6,060 bases of DNA from assembly GCA_934590505.1 (NCBI GenBank), contig CAKTPC010000122.1, positions 1-6,060 of the forward strand, read 5' to 3'. Of the stretch, positions 4,491 through 6,060 are shown one piece after another. The stretch's first letter is position 1. Every line of letters starts with the position of its first letter. Made by a program: the position numbers and the translations under genes. The notes under the pieces are model-generated. The model searched no databases. It had not been told where the DNA came from and saw only the letters and a list, made by a program, of their open reading frames with translations. This DNA comes from an uncultured Oscillospiraceae bacterium. Lineage in GTDB: Bacteria; Bacillota; Clostridia; Oscillospirales; Oscillospiraceae.

Positions 4491-5765
4491 AGAATTTTAC
4501 GCATGGGCAGCATAGGCCCCGCGGTCGAGCTGCTTCAGCTCGCGCTCAACCGCGCGGGCTTCGGGGAGCTGCGGAAGGACGGCATATTTTCGAGCGCGAC
4601 GGACAGCGCCCTGCGCCGTTTTCAATCCGCGCACGGCCTGACGCCAGACGGCGTCGCTGGGCGGGACACGCACAGGGCTCTGCTGCCGTGGTACACCGGT
4701 TATATAATGCACCGTGTAAAGCGCGGCGATACGCTCTGGACCATCTCGCAGATGCACGGCAGCAGCGTCGAAGCTATAGAGACAGCAAACCCGGGCATAG
4801 TACCTGAGCGGCTGAGCGTGGGGGAGTATGTCACCGTGCCGCTGCCGTTTCCGGTCGTGCCGATAGATATAAACTGGTCGTCGGCGCTCGTGGGCTACTG
4901 CGTGCGCGGGCTTGCCGCGCGCCATCCGTTCATCTCCGCCGGGGATATCGGCAAGAGCGTGATGGGCCGTCCGCTATGGCGGCTGAGCCTCGGCACGGGG
5001 GAGAACCGCGTGCTGTATAATGCCTCGCACCATGCCAATGAATGGATATGCACGCCGGTACTCATGAAGTTTGCCGAGGAACTCTGCCAAGCCTATGTCA
5101 CCGGCGGGACGCTGTTTGACCAGAGCGCCGCGGATATCCTATCGTACGCGGATATCCACCTCGTCCCCGCCGTGAACCCTGACGGCATGGATCTTGTGAC
5201 CGGCGAGCTGCAAAGCGGCGAGTTTTACCGGCAGGCGCAGAACATCGCCGCGGACTATCCGCGTTTTCCGTTCCCCTCGGGCTGGAAGGCGAACATACGC
5301 GGGGTCGATTTAAACCTGCAATACCCCGCTGGATGGGAGCAGGCGCGGGAGAATAAATACGCTCTAGGCATCCGCTCGCCCGCCCCGGCGGACTTCGTCG
5401 GCAGTGCGCCGCTCACCGCGCCCGAGAGCCGCGCGATGTATGATTATACCCTTGCCCTCTCACCGGCGCTGACCCTTGCACTGCACACGCAGGGCGAGGT
5501 GATCTACTGGCGCTATCTCGACTATGAGCCGCCGCAGTCGCGCCGCATCGGGGAGATATTTGCCGAGGCCTCGGGCTATACTCTTGAGGAGACGCCCTTT
5601 TCATCCGGCTTTGCCGGGTACAAGGATTGGTTCATCGAGAGCTTTGACCGCCCCGGCTATACGATCGAGGCAGGGCTTGGCACGAACCCGCTGCCGACGT
5701 ATCAGTTCCCGGATATCTATGAGCGCTGTCTCGGTATCCTCGTCTACGGCGCGCTTGTGACATGA
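4488..5765 (+). CDS. Modular cell-wall peptidase: PG_binding_1, LysM and M14 metallopeptidase (gamma-D-glutamyl-diaminopimelate endopeptidase-like)
   Basis: Probably cleaves the gamma-D-Glu/diaminopimelate bond in peptidoglycan stem peptides or their fragments. The 425 residues divide into a PG_binding_1 domain (about 6-66, with GSIGPAVELLQLALNRAG and DGVAG), a LysM domain (about 74-119, with RVKRGDTLWTIS and SVGEYVTVP) and an M14 zinc peptidase (about 130-425). Zinc ligands are His182 and Glu185 (HHANEW) and His333 (ALHTQGEVIYW); the catalytic Glu is 394 (YTIEAGLG). NPDGMD (230-235) and GVDLNLQYPAGWE (272-284) are typical of the endopeptidase I branch; the carboxypeptidase Asn-Arg pair is replaced by Asn276-Leu277. 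The known Bacillus sphaericus relative, endopeptidase I, combines wall-binding domains with M14 and is sporulation-related. There is no signal peptide: the first domain starts at once, so the enzyme is cytoplasmic, forespore-located or released by lysis. A muropeptide-recycling role is an alternative. Divergent from ugpC and convergent with metK. The start is uncertain by about five codons. Confidence 0.9.
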   Translation: MRILRMGSIGPAVELLQLALNRAGFGELRKDGIFSSATDSALRRFQSAHGLTPDGVAGRDTHRALLPWYTGYIMHRVKRGDTLWTISQMHGSSVEAIETANPGIVPERLSVGEYVTVPLPFPVVPIDINWSSALVGYCVRGLAARHPFISAGDIGKSVMGRPLWRLSLGTGENRVLYNASHHANEWICTPVLMKFAEELCQAYVTGGTLFDQSAADILSYADIHLVPAVNPDGMDLVTGELQSGEFYRQAQNIAADYPRFPFPSGWKANIRGVDLNLQYPAGWEQARENKYALGIRSPAPADFVGSAPLTAPESRAMYDYTLALSPALTLALHTQGEVIYWRYLDYEPPQSRRIGEIFAEASGYTLEETPFSSGFAGYKDWFIESFDRPGYTIEAGLGTNPLPTYQFPDIYERCLGILVYGALVT

Positions 5766-5767
5766 TA

Positions 5768-5808
5768 ACAGCCCCATATGCAGCTTGGATATCTGCATAT
5801 GGGGCTGT
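5768..5808. terminator. Shared hairpin between convergent M14 peptidase and metK genes
   Basis: A perfect 16-bp stem, ACAGCCCCATATGCAG / CTGCATATGGGGCTGT (5768-5783 with 5793-5808), has a 9-base loop. It starts two bases after the peptidase stop and lies 30 bases beyond the metK stop on the opposite strand. Neither side has a real T-run, so it resembles the U-poor hairpin behind trxB. It probably terminates or trims both transcripts. Confidence 0.65.
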
Positions 5809-5838
5809 ACAGCAATTGAAATTTAATGCGCTTTGCGC

Positions 5839-6060
5839 TCACTTTACCGCATCGAGCAGAGCCTGAACGCGGTCGGTCTTTTCCCAGCTCACGCCGAGGT
5901 CCTCGCGACCCATGTGGCCGTAGGCGGCGAGCTTGCGGTATATGGGACGGCGCAGGTCGAGGTCGCGGATGATGGCGCTCGGGCGCAGGTCGAACACCTT
6001 CTGCACCGCCTCGGACAGGACGGCGTCGGAGACCGTGCCGGTGCCGAAGGTCTCAACGAG
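5839..6060 (-). CDS. metK: S-adenosylmethionine synthetase, C-terminal 73 residues; 5' end outside window
   Basis: MetK makes S-adenosylmethionine from methionine and ATP in the cytoplasm; SAM feeds methylation and, in an anaerobe, radical-SAM enzymes such as the NrdD activase. The frame enters from the right edge and reads to a TGA at 5841-5839. It contains the conserved ETFGTGTVSD near its start, LRPSAIIRDLDLRRPIYRK in the middle, and YGHMGRED followed by SWEKTD near the end, all characteristic of the MetK C-terminal domain; YGHFGR is the commoner form, so Met replaces Phe here. The ATP- and methionine-binding motifs of the other two domains lie beyond the window. It ends toward the M14 peptidase gene with a hairpin between them. 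Confidence 0.95.
   Translation of the reverse strand, partial: LVETFGTGTVSDAVLSEAVQKVFDLRPSAIIRDLDLRRPIYRKLAAYGHMGREDLGVSWEKTDRVQALLDAVK

Overview
The window looks like a chromosomal segment of a GC-rich anaerobic Firmicute, most likely a gut Oscillospiraceae-type clostridium. This rests on gene content and protein style, not on any search. The signs are an oxygen-sensitive class III ribonucleotide reductase, a clostridial-style thioredoxin reductase, a peptidase family aimed at diaminopimelate cross-bridges, and an MsmK/UgpC-type ATPase with a lysine-rich insert that I associate with this lineage. All genes are ordinary housekeeping or accessory-metabolism genes. I see no phage, insertion sequence, CRISPR array, tRNA or rRNA.

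Left part (1-1831, + strand): the 3' end of nrdD, whose product carries a fused C-terminal thioredoxin/glutaredoxin-like domain with a CPNC active site, followed 64 bases later by a complete NADPH-type thioredoxin reductase gene (trxB). Together they read as a self-contained electron path for anaerobic dNTP synthesis: NADPH to TrxB to the tethered CPNC domain to NrdD.

Convergent junction (1832-2021): trxB on + and an alpha/beta hydrolase on - end toward each other. Each gene end carries the same 39-base near-perfect palindrome, with a third, unrelated hairpin between them.

Middle (2022-4165, - strand): a single-gene HSL-type esterase with its own likely promoter, and upstream of it a MalK/MsmK/UgpC-type sugar ABC transporter ATPase ending in a strong intrinsic terminator. 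No permease or binding-protein genes lie next to the ATPase, so it may serve transporters encoded elsewhere.

Divergent intergenic region (4166-4487): it holds a good sigma-A-type promoter for the ATPase, a 15-base palindrome at the expected transcription start, and a long, hairpin-rich leader with an orphan Shine-Dalgarno sequence. The other side carries the translation start of a modular cell-wall peptidase, where the best Shine-Dalgarno sequence does not fit the obvious ATG.

Right part (4488-6060): a PG_binding_1-LysM-M14 peptidase resembling gamma-D-glutamyl-diaminopimelate endopeptidase I (+ strand), a shared hairpin, and the C-terminal end of metK on the - strand, running off the window.
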